DNA of 64,000 nucleotides from Streptomyces showdoensis (GCF_039535475.1 NZ_BAAAXG010000026.1:3405501-3469500); one strand, 5' to 3'. Shown: positions 41,034-50,503, numbered from the stretch's first letter. Numbers and translations are program-made. Notes: generated from the letters alone by a model not told the origin.

Positions 41034-42460
41034 CGGACCCCCTCCCCGAGGAACAGCTCCACCCGCCGGTCCAGATAGGCGCGCAGGGCGGCGAGCCTCT
41101 CGCGCCCCTCCGCGAACCGCGCGATCTCCACGAGCGCCGGCAGATCCTCCGCGTCCCGGATCCCGGCCGTCGGCACCTCCGGGGCGAGCCGGCGCACGTC
41201 GAAGACCTCCGCGTCGTATACGGGGTTCACGTGCACCACGCTCGTCCGGTGCTCCGGATCGAGCCGCTCCCGCCACACCCGCAGCACCTCGCCGGCGAGC
41301 CCGGGCGGTGCGTTGTCCCAGCCGTCCGAGACGATCACCAGCCGCTCCGGGGCGCCCTCCGGGGCGCTCTCCAGGGCGTCGAGGATCCGCATCCCCAGGG
41401 GCGTCGGCCCCCACGGACGCACCAGCAGCGGATCACCGCCGCCCGAGGTCCAGTGCGCCGCGTACCCGCCCGGCGCGGCCAGCGCCTCCAGCAGGAAGTG
41501 GCAGCCGAGGGCGACCGCCAGCGGGCGCCGCCGCTTCACCGCCGAGCCGGAGGACGAGAAGCTGTCGTCGAGCACGGCCGCCACCCGCCCCCAGCTCCCC
41601 GCGTACGGCCCCGCCACCCGCCGCGCGGCCGCCCGCAGCGCCCCGGTCAGCTCGGCACGGCGCGCCGCCCTCTCCCCGAAGGGGAGGGACAGCACGTACA
41701 GCGCGAGCCGGGTCAGCGGCATCACACCGAGGTCCGTCGCCCCCGGGCGGGTCCGCAGCCGCTCCAGCCGGGTCATCCGCGGCGCGATCCGCTCCAGGAA
41801 CACCTCGCGGGCCACCCCGTGCCGCGCGGCGAACCCCTCGGCGACCGTGAACGGCAGCTCGTACAGCGCCCCCTGCTCGTGGTGCGCCCGGCGGAAGGCC
41901 TCCAGCGCGGGGTGCGCGTAACGGGTCCTGCGGCCCGGCGCGAAGAGGAAGTCCCCTACCTCCCCGGTCGTCCCGGCCTCCGCCGCCTGCCCGCCGCTCC
42001 CGGGCAGCGGCAGGTGCGCGTGCCGGGCGGCGGCCTTCAGACCCGGGCGGTACTTCACGGCGTCGTGCCCGAGGTCGGCGCGTCCGGCCAGCCAGTCGCG
42101 CACGATCGCCCGGGTGCGCCGGTTGTTGACCCCGGCGGCCCGCAGGGCGCCGAACAGCCGGTACACGCGCTGCGGCGGCATCACGGCGAGCCGCGCGGCG
42201 ATCAGCCGCCCCTCGCCGGGCCCGGCCTCCCGGGGCGTGCGCAGCAGCCGCTCGGCGATCAGGGCCGCGTTGTGGTCGTTGACGTCGAGCGCCAGGGCGG
42301 CGGCGTACAGCGGCCGGTAGTTGACGCACACGTACTCGTGCAGGAAGGCCAGCGAGAGCCGCTGCTCGTCGGCCGTCGCGCGGAACTCGCGCTGGCCGGT
42401 GGCCGTGAGGGCCGCGTTGACGAAGAGGAGCACGTCCTCGGCGGCGACGAGGTCGGACAT
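41030..42460 (-). CDS. von Willebrand A-type protein with helical N-terminus (TROVE-like?)
   Basis: The 476-residue protein has about 240 residues of alpha-helical repeats (PPQRVYRLFGALRAAGVNNR, then VRDWLAGRADLGHDAVKYR) that look like the HEAT-like ring of TROVE/Ro60 proteins. The C-terminal half is a vWA domain with the MIDAS start D298-x-S-x-S (LDDSFSSSG) and RLVIVSDGWDN. The TROVE call is tentative. It is the first gene of a pair with the HTH protein and overlaps it by 4 bp. Confidence 0.75.
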   Translation of the reverse strand: MSDLVAAEDVLLFVNAALTATGQREFRATADEQRLSLAFLHEYVCVNYRPLYAAALALDVNDHNAALIAERLLRTPREAGPGEGRLIAARLAVMPPQRVYRLFGALRAAGVNNRRTRAIVRDWLAGRADLGHDAVKYRPGLKAAARHAHLPLPGSGGQAAEAGTTGEVGDFLFAPGRRTRYAHPALEAFRRAHHEQGALYELPFTVAEGFAARHGVAREVFLERIAPRMTRLERLRTRPGATDLGVMPLTRLALYVLSLPFGERAARRAELTGALRAAARRVAGPYAGSWGRVAAVLDDSFSSSGSAVKRRRPLAVALGCHFLLEALAAPGGYAAHWTSGGGDPLLVRPWGPTPLGMRILDALESAPEGAPERLVIVSDGWDNAPPGLAGEVLRVWRERLDPEHRTSVVHVNPVYDAEVFDVRRLAPEVPTAGIRDAEDLPALVEIARFAEGRERLAALRAYLDRRVELFLGEGVR

Positions 42461-42691
42461 CCGGGGGCTCCTCGGGCTCCGGCGGCGAAGGGCGCCGGCC
42501 GGGGAATGGGGGTGCGAACAGCGAATACGTTGCTTCAGAGGCAGGTCCCGGAAGTCGCACCGGAGTCCCGCGGCCGGCGAGGAGACGCTAGCACCGGGGG
42601 AGGGGAGCGGGGCCACCGGATTACGGGGCCGGGGAGGCTTCCGGGACCTCCCCGGGGCCGGATGTCCGAGCGGGGCGGCAGACTGGTGGGC

Positions 42692-43591
42692 ATGACGAAG
42701 ATCCCCGGCGCGAAGCCCCGTATCGGTCTGCTCGGCACCGGCCCCTGGGCCGAGCGCACGCACGCGCCCGCCCTCGCGGCGCATCCGGGCGTGGAGTTCA
42801 GCGGGGTGTGGGGCAGGCGCCCCGAGGCCGCGGCGGCGCTCGCCGCCGGGTTCGGGACCCGGGCCTTCGCGGGGGTCGACGCCCTCTTCGAGGCGAGCGA
42901 CGCCGTCGCCCTCGCGCTGCCGCCGGACGTCCAGGCCCCGCTCGCGGCCCGCGCGGCGGCCGCCGGCTGCCACGTGATCCTCGACAAGCCGGTGGCGACC
43001 TCGGTCGGCACGGCCCGGGACCTGGCGGCGGCGGTGACCGCGGCCGGGGTCGCGTCCGTGGTCTTCTGCACCCTCCGCTTCGCGGAGCCCACCGCCCGCT
43101 GGATCGGCGAACAGACGGCGGCGGGCGGCTGGTTCCTCGGCGAGGCGCACTGGCTGGGCTCCCTCTTCGCACCGGGCTCCGAGAGCGCGTACGCGGCCTC
43201 GCCGTGGCGGCGCGACAAGGGCGGCCTGTGGGACGTCGGCCCGCACGTCCTCTCCGTCTACCTGCCCGTCCTCGGCGACGTCACCTCGGTGACCTGCGCC
43301 CGGGGGCCCGCCGACACCCGGCACCTGGTGCTGCGCCACACCTCGGGCGCGAGCAGCACCGCGACCCTCACCCTCAGCGCCCCGCCCGGGGCCGCCGAGG
43401 CCGCGCTCTCGCTGTACGGGGAGCGGGGGCGGGTGACGATGCCGGGCTGGGACGGCGCCCTGGACGCCTTCGGAGGCGCGGTGGACGCCCTCCTGGAGGC
43501 GGTCCGCAGCGGAGAGCCGCACCCCTGCGACGTGCGTTTCGGGGCGCGGCTCACCGAGATCCTGGCGGAGGCCGAGGCGGCGTCCGCCTGA
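42692..43591 (+). CDS. Gfo/Idh/MocA-type oxidoreductase
   Basis: The 299-residue protein has an N-terminal Rossmann fold (RIGLLGTGPWAERTHAPAL) and the CHVILDKPVATS strand with the EKP-like D-K-P motif of this family, followed by the C-terminal alpha/beta domain. It should use NAD(P) to oxidise or reduce a sugar or similar compound. It is divergent from the vWA gene. Confidence 0.9.
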   Translation: MTKIPGAKPRIGLLGTGPWAERTHAPALAAHPGVEFSGVWGRRPEAAAALAAGFGTRAFAGVDALFEASDAVALALPPDVQAPLAARAAAAGCHVILDKPVATSVGTARDLAAAVTAAGVASVVFCTLRFAEPTARWIGEQTAAGGWFLGEAHWLGSLFAPGSESAYAASPWRRDKGGLWDVGPHVLSVYLPVLGDVTSVTCARGPADTRHLVLRHTSGASSTATLTLSAPPGAAEAALSLYGERGRVTMPGWDGALDAFGGAVDALLEAVRSGEPHPCDVRFGARLTEILAEAEAASA

Positions 43592-43605
43592 CCCGGCCGG
43601 GGGGG

Positions 43606-43965
43606 TCAGCGGGACAGCGCGTCCCGCACGGCCTCCTCGGAGCGGGCGACGACGGCGGTGCCGTCCTCCGCCGTGATGATGGGCCGCTGGATCAGCTTCG
43701 GGTGCGCGGCCAGCGCCTCGACCCAGCGGTCCCGGCCCGCCTCGTCCCGCGGCCAGTCCCTGAGCCCGAGCTCCTTCGCGGCGGCCTCCTGCGTGCGCGT
43801 GATGTCCCACGGCTCCAGGCCGAGCCGCCCGAGCACGGCCCGGATCTCGTCCGGGCTCGGCACGTCCTCCAGGTAGCGCCGCACGGTGTAGTCGGCGCCC
43901 TCGGCGTCCAGCAGGGTGAGCGCGCTCCGGCACTTCGAGCAGGCGGGATTGATCCAGATCTCCAT
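43606..43965 (-). CDS. ArsC/Spx family protein (arsenate reductase-like)
   Basis: The 119-residue protein has the thioredoxin-fold signature WINPACSKCRSALTLL with Cys-Ser-Lys-Cys at residues 9-12, and RPIITAEDGTAVVARS, matching ArsC. The CSKC pair could alternatively mark an Spx-like protein. It converges with the oxidoreductase gene. Confidence 0.85.
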   Translation of the reverse strand: MEIWINPACSKCRSALTLLDAEGADYTVRRYLEDVPSPDEIRAVLGRLGLEPWDITRTQEAAAKELGLRDWPRDEAGRDRWVEALAAHPKLIQRPIITAEDGTAVVARSEEAVRDALSR

Positions 43966-44101
43966 GCCCCCCAACGTACCGCCAAAGCACCGCCAAAGCC
44001 CGTCCGACCAGGGGCGATTGTCAGTGGGGGCGACTAAAATGGGGGGTGAGAGCGAGGGTCCCGGGGAGGGCCCTCGCCCACCGTTCGCCAGGAGGTCGCG
44101 C

Positions 44102-44377
44102 ATGGCTCTCGCCGTGATCCGGACACCGTCCCTCGAACCCTGGAAGCCGCTCCAGAAGCAGCCGCTGCCCGCGGGCCACCCCCGCGAGTGGTACGTCACC
44201 CACAACCGCCGACTGAAGGCCATGCGCCTCGCGATCGCCCTGCTCGACGCGGGGGTCTACATCCCCTCGCGGGCCACCAACGCGAAGATACGCACGACCG
44301 CCGTCCAGCTCGGCATCCACCCGCCCTCCGACACCACCTGCCACATGGTGCGCGCCCTGATCCGCTACGGCCGCTGA
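44102..44377 (+). CDS. Small conserved hypothetical protein
   Basis: The 91-residue protein ([15 protein letters not shown]) has AGGAGG 7 bp before the ATG and a TAAAAT -10-like hexamer at 44035-44040. It contains [20 protein letters not shown] and ends [12 protein letters not shown] recall close relatives in other streptomycetes but no function. A strong terminator follows. Confidence 0.78.
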   Translation: MALAVIRTPSLEPWKPLQKQPLPAGHPREWYVTHNRRLKAMRLAIALLDAGVYIPSRATNAKIRTTAVQLGIHPPSDTTCHMVRALIRYGR

Positions 44378-44381
44378 CCCC

Positions 44382-44424
44382 GGAGGGCGCCGCCCGGCAC
44401 ACCCGGTGCCGGGCGGCGCCCTCC
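44382..44424. terminator. Bidirectional terminator between small protein and P450
   Basis: A perfect 19-bp stem (44382-44400 with 44406-44424) and a 5-nt loop ACCCG lie between the two converging genes, 4 bp after the small protein gene stop. Confidence 0.88.
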
Positions 44425-44443
44425 CGTACGCCCGGGGCGCGTC

Positions 44444-45632
44444 CTACCAGGCCACGGGCAGCCGCTCCGGCAGCCGCTTCATGAAGTTGGTGCGCCACAC
44501 CAGCTGTTCGGCCGGCACCGCGAGCCGCAGCCCCGGCAGCCGTTCCAGCACGGTCTCCAGGGCGATCTCCGCGTGCCGCTTCCCGAGCGCGGTCGCCGGG
44601 CAGTAGTGCCGGCCCCCCGCCGAAGGAGAGGTGGTCGGCCGCGTTCTCCCGGCCGGGCCGGAAGACCAGCGGGTCGGCGAAGTGCTCCGGGTCGTGGTTG
44701 GCCGCCTCCACGAGCACCAGCGCCAGCTCGCCCTTGCGCACCAGCACGTCACCCAGCCGCACGTCCTCCAGCGCCAGCCGCGGCAGCCCGTCGCCGATCG
44801 ACAGGTTCACCCGCAGCAGCTCGTCCATCGCCCCGGCGACCCCGCCGGAGGCCAGCGCCTCCCGCACGTCCGGCCGGGTCAGCACCGACACGAGCGCCAT
44901 CGTCAGGAACCCGGCCGTGGAGATCACCCCGGCCCCGAACAGCGTCACGCCGACGGTCGCGAGCATCTCGTCCGTCAGGTGCGCGTACGCGGGATCGTCC
45001 CGCAGCGCCGCCAGTTCGGCCATCAGCCCGCCGGTCGCCGGGTCGTCGAGCCGCTCCACCATGTACGCCATGTCGCGGTCCCAGTGGAGCCCCGCGGCCT
45101 CGATCTCGCGCGGCGCGTTCATGAAGGCCACGTCCAGGCTGCGCAGCAGCCGCGGCCCGTCCTCCTCGGGGATGCCGAGCATCCGGCAGTGCAGCCCCGC
45201 CGAGTACGGATCGGCGAAGCCGCCGCGCAGCTCCCCGGGAGCCCCCTCGCCGACCATCGCGTCCAGCAGCGAACCGGCCCGCGCCCGCAGCCACTCCTCC
45301 AGACCGGGCGCCTTCGGGTTGATCGCCCTCATCACCGCCTTGCGCAGCCCCGCCCCGGTGATGTTGCCCATGTTGTTCACGACGTGCGGCGGGATGGTCA
45401 GCGCGTACTGCCGCGGCGCCCCCGGCGCGGAGGTGTCCTTCAGGCTGAACCGCGGGTCCTCCAGCACCTGCCGGCACAGCCCGTACGAGGACACCAGCCA
45501 GGCCTCGGCCCCGGCGAGGGTCCGCACCTTGCGCACCGGCTCCGTCCGCAGCCGCTCCACCTCCTCGGGCAGCCGGGTGCCGTTCCAGTCGAAGGGGAAG
45601 GCGGGCAGGGTATCGACCGTGGTGGCCGTCAT
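44444..45632 (-). pseudogene. CYP121-like cytochrome P450, frameshifted
   Basis: From the ATG at 45632 ([12 protein letters not shown]) the frame encodes a P450 strongly resembling M. tuberculosis CYP121: [84 protein letters not shown]. At the heme loop the frame breaks after HLSFGGG in a run of six Cs (44613-44618). The other frame continues with [18 protein letters not shown] and ends [17 protein letters not shown], so one base is extra. CYP121 Gln385-Arg386 appears here as Met-Lys. A one-base sequencing error is an alternative to a true pseudogene. Confidence 0.85.
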
Positions 45633-46372
45633 CGCGGCCCTCCTTCTTCTCCGGTGTGCGCGGCGGGCGTGAGGATGCCGTGCCCCTGGTTGCGCGAGGC
45701 CCGCAGCCCGGACCCCCGGGCGTACAGCAGGTCCGCGAGCGGCAGGGCCTGGTGGTAGACGTTCAGCGAGGAGGGCACCCCGAGGATCGCGGGCGTGTCC
45801 AGGAACAGCGGCACCTCGGCGCAGATGTACTCCCGGCACACCTCCCGCTGCCGGTCGGTGATCTCCTGCCCGGGCGTCAGCTTCCCGGCCAGGAAGATCC
45901 CGGCCAGCGCGTCACAGGTCCGGCGCACCACCGCATCCCCGGCCACGGCCGCCACGGTCTCCACGTGCAGCGCCCGGTACGCGGGCACCCCGGTGAACTC
46001 CGACATCCCCCGGGCCCGCAGCCGCAGCCCCGAAGGATCCTCCTCGGCCACCGCCGCGTGCACCTTCGCCCGCACCCCCCGCAGGTTCTTCACGGCCTTC
46101 CGCCGCGCCTCGTCGGCCCCGTACCCGAGCGCCTCGTACATGTCGGCGACATGCAGATCGGTGTAGACGAAGTCGACCGTCTCGAAATGTGCGAGCCCCC
46201 AGCGCGCCAGATCGCGCAATCGCTGGGCCGTGAAGTAGCTGTTCCCCGGGGAGACGCCGATGACCACGTGCGCGCCCTCGTCTGCGATGACGCGGCAATG
46301 GTCGGTGTACGGCTGGAGTTGGAGCGTCTCTGCAGGGGCGATAGCCGCCTGAGTCACGTTCTGAATCCTCAT
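45629..46372 (-). CDS. tRNA-dependent cyclodipeptide synthase (Rv2275-like)
   Basis: The 247-residue protein has all the CDPS motifs: [18 protein letters not shown] (Ser41, Asn44), [51 protein letters not shown] (Tyr182, Glu186) and [16 protein letters not shown] (Tyr206, His207). Relative to AlbC numbering (S37, N40, Y178, E182, Y202) the offset is +4 throughout, placing it in the NYH subfamily. Sequence closely resembles Rv2275, which makes cyclo(Tyr-Tyr) from aminoacyl-tRNA. Its stop overlaps the P450 ATG by 4 bp. The ATG at 46372 is preferred over that at 46432. Confidence 0.93.
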   Translation of the reverse strand: MRIQNVTQAAIAPAETLQLQPYTDHCRVIADEGAHVVIGVSPGNSYFTAQRLRDLARWGLAHFETVDFVYTDLHVADMYEALGYGADEARRKAVKNLRGVRAKVHAAVAEEDPSGLRLRARGMSEFTGVPAYRALHVETVAAVAGDAVVRRTCDALAGIFLAGKLTPGQEITDRQREVCREYICAEVPLFLDTPAILGVPSSLNVYHQALPLADLLYARGSGLRASRNQGHGILTPAAHTGEEGGPR

Positions 46373-46458
46373 CGCGCCTACTAGTCCCAGCGGAGCCCAG
46401 TGCTCCGGGTGTGGCGGCAGCGACGACGACACGCTATCGATCCGTCACGGAGAGCGAG

Positions 46459-49400
46459 TCATCTACCGGCGGGTAGGGGCGGGAATTCGTCACCTCTTCG
46501 CATTCCCGTCGCACGGGGGACACGGGCGAGGGCGGCGCGGATCGTGTCGGCGGGGTCGGGGAGGGGGACACCGAGGCCGCGGACGAGGCCGACGACCTCG
46601 GTGAGGGAGGTGCGGCGGCGGAGGGCGACGCGGTGGAGGTACTGGAGGCTGAAGTCCTGCACCTCGGGCACCTCGCCGTCCTGCAGGTCGTCGAGCCTGA
46701 GCAGCTCCGTGGCCTCGCCGAACGACAGCCCGGGCGGCAGGTCGTCGTGCGAGGGCGTGATCCCGCAGGCGCGCAGCCGCTTCGCGATGTCCCGCGGACT
46801 CGTCGCGAGGAGGCTCGCGGCCATCACGACGTGCGTGAAGGGCACGGGCGCGTTCGAGGAGGTCCACCAGTTGAAGGGACCGAAGGGGCGCAGGATCTCG
46901 CGGTCGAGCGCGGTGGGCCGCGCGGGCACGTCGAGGGCGACGTCGAAGCCGTAGGACCGCAGTCGGGCGACCTTGCGGCGCAGCTCGGGCAGGTCGTCCG
47001 GCCCGTCGAGCACGACGGTGTACAGGGGCGGTTCGGCCGGGACCAGGAGCTCCCGCTCGAACTCGTCCGTGAGCAGGGGCACGTCCTCGGGTCCGGCGTC
47101 CGCGGGAAACGCGCGGGGAACCGTGAAGCCGAGCCGGGTGAGCCGCGCGAGCACCGCGGCCAACGGCAGCCCCAGCCGGGCCGCCGCGCGAACCGCGTGT
47201 CCGGGAGGCGTCACCCTCGCCCGGTCGAGCCAGGGAGCACGACCGGTTCCCCGTTCGCTCAGCAGCATCAGGTCCTCCGCCGAAGGGCGCGGGGGGAGGC
47301 CACCGGGATCGACGGCCAGACCGTACGCCGTGAGCCGACGGCACACCTCGGCGACGGACAGGTCCGACGCGACGGCGACCCGGGCGATGTGTCCCGGCGG
47401 GACGGCCGTGTCGGAGTCGAGGAGGCCGGCCTCGTCGGACATCGGTCTTTCGACGAGCAGGTCGTCCGACGCGGCGGCCTGGCGCTCGACGTGCTCGGGC
47501 ACGGTCAGCCCGAAGCCGCGCAGATGTGCCGCGGTCGCCGCCACGTCCGCTCGCATGCGGGCGGCGGCGTCGTGGAGGACGTTCGCGGTGACCCGGCTGC
47601 GTCGTGTGAGGGGGTACGCGGCGCCCTCTCCGAAGGCCCGGGCGTTCGCCGCGGTGAGCCGGGCGTCGGGCTCCCAGTGCAGGGGGTCCGCGTCGGGGAA
47701 CCCGAGCCCGGCCACCCGCTCCGCGATCTCACGGGAGGTGGACGCGAGGAAGCGGGCCGCGTCGGGGATGCCGCCCAGCCTGCGTGCGGAGGAACCGAGG
47801 AGCCACTGGTCGGAAGGCACGGCCCGCAGGACCGGTCCCACGTCGCCGATCTCGGGGCACAGCTCCGCCAGGTCGTCCAGCGCCGGGTGCCGCCTGGCGA
47901 GCAGCCGCCACAGGTAGACATGGTCGGGCACGTCCTCCCCGTCCTTCGCCCAGCGGGCCGAGGAGTACCCGCTGCCGCCGCGGGACCTCGGCAGAAGGGA
48001 GAAGTCCATCGGCAGGAACCCGGCCGTCGCGGTTCCGAAGGACAAGCCCTTGAACACCAGGTCCCGCCCGCGCGCGGCCAGTGCCGAGGTCGCGATGTCG
48101 GCGAGGACGGGACTCTCCGCGGCCACCCGGCAGACCCACTCGAACCCGGGCACGCCTTCGCCCGCATCCGCATCCGCGGGCGCGTCCGCATCCGTGAGGG
48201 CGTCCACGTCCACGTCGGCGAGGATCCCCGCCGCCCGCCGCAACAGGTCGCCCACGACGGGTGCCACGTCGTCGACGACATGCTGCCGGTCCACCGACAG
48301 GCTCCCCGGCGACCAGGGCCCGCTGAGGTTCACCACGGCGCCGGTCAGGCCGGAGCCCTTCGCGCCGAAGACCCCCGTCGAGCGCACCTTCGGTGCGACG
48401 AGGAGTCCGTCCACCAGGAGCGCGCCGCCGCGCTCGCACCAGACCACGTGCACGCCCTCCGGGGCCTCGGCCCAGGGGACGAGCGAGCCGTGCGCGTTGA
48501 GGGCGGGCTCGGTCTCCCCGTAGGCCTGCGTCCGCGTCCGCAACACCCCCGGCACCCACTCGCTCACCACCCCGCCGTGCTCCGCCGTCGTCGCGAACTC
48601 CGCGATCCCCAGCACCCGTTCCAGCACGTCGACGCAGGACCAGCCCTCCTCCAGCGTCCCCGGCCGCAGGTACAGCCGCACCGTGGTGCCCGGCTCCCGG
48701 CCGCGCGCCGCGCGCTCGACGATCCGGAACAGGTGCCCGGGCCCGCACACCGACACCTCGTACACCGGCCCGGGAACGCCGTCGCGGCCCATCCGGCAGG
48801 TCGTGACCCGGATGTCGTCGGCGAGCATGAAGTAGCTGAGCACGCCGATGCCGAAGCGGCTGTTGGGGTAGAGCGTGACGGGCGGGTCGAGCCGCTCCCA
48901 GTCGGCCCGCTCCAGGGTGAACTCCAGCTGCTCGGCGAAGCGCGACCCGGCCCGCGAGAAGACTCCGCGGAGCTCCGCGTCCCCCATGCCGACGCCGTCG
49001 TCCCGGCACTCCAGGTACTCCCGGCCGTCGTCGTCGACGCCCTGCGCGAAGGCGATCCGCCCCCGGTACGGGGACGAGGAGGGCGGGCCCGTCCGGTCCA
49101 GGTACTCGCCGCGGGCCCGCCGGTAGCGGCAGGCGTCCAGGGCGTTCTGGTACAGCTCGCGGACCGCCAGGTCGCGGGACTTGTAGAGCTGCACGCCCAT
49201 CGCCAGGTCCAGCATCCGGCGCCCGTCGCCCCGGAAGCGCGCGTACCCGTCGAAGGCGCCCTCGCTCGGCACCACGCCGTCGCCGGACAGCCGGGCCGGC
49301 AGCTCGGGCAGCGGCTGGGTGATCCGGTCGCGCGCGGTGCGCCGCACCGTGTGCAGCAGCTCGTCTGCACGGGCCGCGTACTCCCGCAGCCCCTCCACCA

Positions 49401-50439
49401 CGGCCTCGTGCCGGCACTCGGCCCGCAGCACCGGAACGTCGTGCGGGCCGCCCCAGTTGGCCCCGTCCAGGGTGCGGCGCAGCGCGTCCAGGTCGACCGG
49501 GTACGGGATGGGCAGGTGCTCGGCGACGATCGCGGGCAGCGCCGTCATCTCGATCGCCATGCCGTGCGCGAGCGCGAGCAGCAGGGCCAGCCGCTGGTCC
49601 CGGATCCGCTGGTGGCCGGGGCCCGAGCGGACCCGGTCGTCGGTCGACAACAGGGTGAGGAACTCCGGGTGGCACACGTCGGGACCGCGCCGCAGCCCGT
49701 GCAGCAGGGCCGTCACCCGGCGCGGCGCCAGCGCCTCGCCGAGCCCCTCCGCCGCCTCGCCCAGCTCGTCCAGCAGCCGGCGTACGGGATCGGGCCCCGC
49801 GAACTCCCGCTGCTGCGCCAGCCAGCGGTGGAACAGCCACCAGCCGACCGCCGGCTCGGCCCCGGGCGCGCGCCGGGCCCGCTGGACGAGCGCCTGGTCC
49901 CCCTCCGTGAAGACCTCGAAGGAGCGGCGGTCCGCCGAGGGCTCCGCCACCGGGGCCAGGGACCAGGGCCGGACCGCCGCGAGCTGCTCGACGCGGAGCA
50001 GGCAGTGCGCCCGGTACAGGAACGGGAACAGGGCGAGGAGCGCCGCCTCCGCGGGATACAGGTCGAGGTCCGGGCCCTGGCCGGGCTCGCCCAGCAGCCA
50101 CTCGACCTGCTCCAGGAAGCGCGCCGGGAGCCCCGGATCGTCCCAGGGGTCCTCGCCGTCGCGTGCGCGGGCGTCCGCCCGTAACCCGTCCCGTATCCCG
50201 GCCAGCCGGGTCGCCACCGTCCCGGCCAGCTCCCGGTGCGCCCGCGTGTCCCGGTCGGCCGCCACGTGCCCCCACACGGCGGAGCCGCCGACGGCGCGCA
50301 CCCAGGGATCGGCGGGGGCGTCCGGCGCGGGCGGGGGAGCGGGCGCGTGGACGTGCAGGCTGCCGATCGAACCGGCCTGGACCACCGGCCCCGTCAGCGC
50401 CCCGCCGTCGACGACGTTGCGGGTCCCGCCCTGCTCCAC
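46459..50439 (-). CDS. GHKL (Hsp90-like) ATPase with amyloid-like N-terminus and winged-helix-like repeats
   Basis: The 1326-residue protein begins with NVVDGGALTGPVVQAGSIGS (residues 8-27), a motif like bacterial amyloid-signalling sequences. A helical region that may be an inactive HD (iHD-CE) domain follows to about residue 210. The GHKL ATPase has the N box Glu428-x3-Asn432-x2-Asp435 (RELYQNALDA), G1 box Asp481-G-V-G-Met485 and G2 GIG near 530. From about 880 to 1320, five or six repeats share AA-x-L with RL-x-x-LGF-type ends and look like the wHTH-Hsp90-associated repeats of conflict systems. Start is GTG at 50439 with AAAGGGG upstream. It sits upstream of the CDPS on the same strand. 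Confidence 0.82.
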   Translation of the reverse strand: MEQGGTRNVVDGGALTGPVVQAGSIGSLHVHAPAPPPAPDAPADPWVRAVGGSAVWGHVAADRDTRAHRELAGTVATRLAGIRDGLRADARARDGEDPWDDPGLPARFLEQVEWLLGEPGQGPDLDLYPAEAALLALFPFLYRAHCLLRVEQLAAVRPWSLAPVAEPSADRRSFEVFTEGDQALVQRARRAPGAEPAVGWWLFHRWLAQQREFAGPDPVRRLLDELGEAAEGLGEALAPRRVTALLHGLRRGPDVCHPEFLTLLSTDDRVRSGPGHQRIRDQRLALLLALAHGMAIEMTALPAIVAEHLPIPYPVDLDALRRTLDGANWGGPHDVPVLRAECRHEAVVEGLREYAARADELLHTVRRTARDRITQPLPELPARLSGDGVVPSEGAFDGYARFRGDGRRMLDLAMGVQLYKSRDLAVRELYQNALDACRYRRARGEYLDRTGPPSSSPYRGRIAFAQGVDDDGREYLECRDDGVGMGDAELRGVFSRAGSRFAEQLEFTLERADWERLDPPVTLYPNSRFGIGVLSYFMLADDIRVTTCRMGRDGVPGPVYEVSVCGPGHLFRIVERAARGREPGTTVRLYLRPGTLEEGWSCVDVLERVLGIAEFATTAEHGGVVSEWVPGVLRTRTQAYGETEPALNAHGSLVPWAEAPEGVHVVWCERGGALLVDGLLVAPKVRSTGVFGAKGSGLTGAVVNLSGPWSPGSLSVDRQHVVDDVAPVVGDLLRRAAGILADVDVDALTDADAPADADAGEGVPGFEWVCRVAAESPVLADIATSALAARGRDLVFKGLSFGTATAGFLPMDFSLLPRSRGGSGYSSARWAKDGEDVPDHVYLWRLLARRHPALDDLAELCPEIGDVGPVLRAVPSDQWLLGSSARRLGGIPDAARFLASTSREIAERVAGLGFPDADPLHWEPDARLTAANARAFGEGAAYPLTRRSRVTANVLHDAAARMRADVAATAAHLRGFGLTVPEHVERQAAASDDLLVERPMSDEAGLLDSDTAVPPGHIARVAVASDLSVAEVCRRLTAYGLAVDPGGLPPRPSAEDLMLLSERGTGRAPWLDRARVTPPGHAVRAAARLGLPLAAVLARLTRLGFTVPRAFPADAGPEDVPLLTDEFERELLVPAEPPLYTVVLDGPDDLPELRRKVARLRSYGFDVALDVPARPTALDREILRPFGPFNWWTSSNAPVPFTHVVMAASLLATSPRDIAKRLRACGITPSHDDLPPGLSFGEATELLRLDDLQDGEVPEVQDFSLQYLHRVALRRRTSLTEVVGLVRGLGVPLPDPADTIRAALARVPRATGMRRGDEFPPLPAGR

Positions 50440-50503
50440 TCCCCGCCCCTTTCTTCCGCTGCGACACGAAGGAGAGACGAACGTAGCAAGCGGCGGGGCC
50501 CCG

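Noticed and set aside
46372..46432. Upstream ATG at 46432 for the cyclodipeptide synthase
   Set aside because: It adds 20 residues (starting MSSSLPPHPEHW) that the CDPS fold does not need, and the ATG at 46372 has AGG at good distance. It cannot be excluded.
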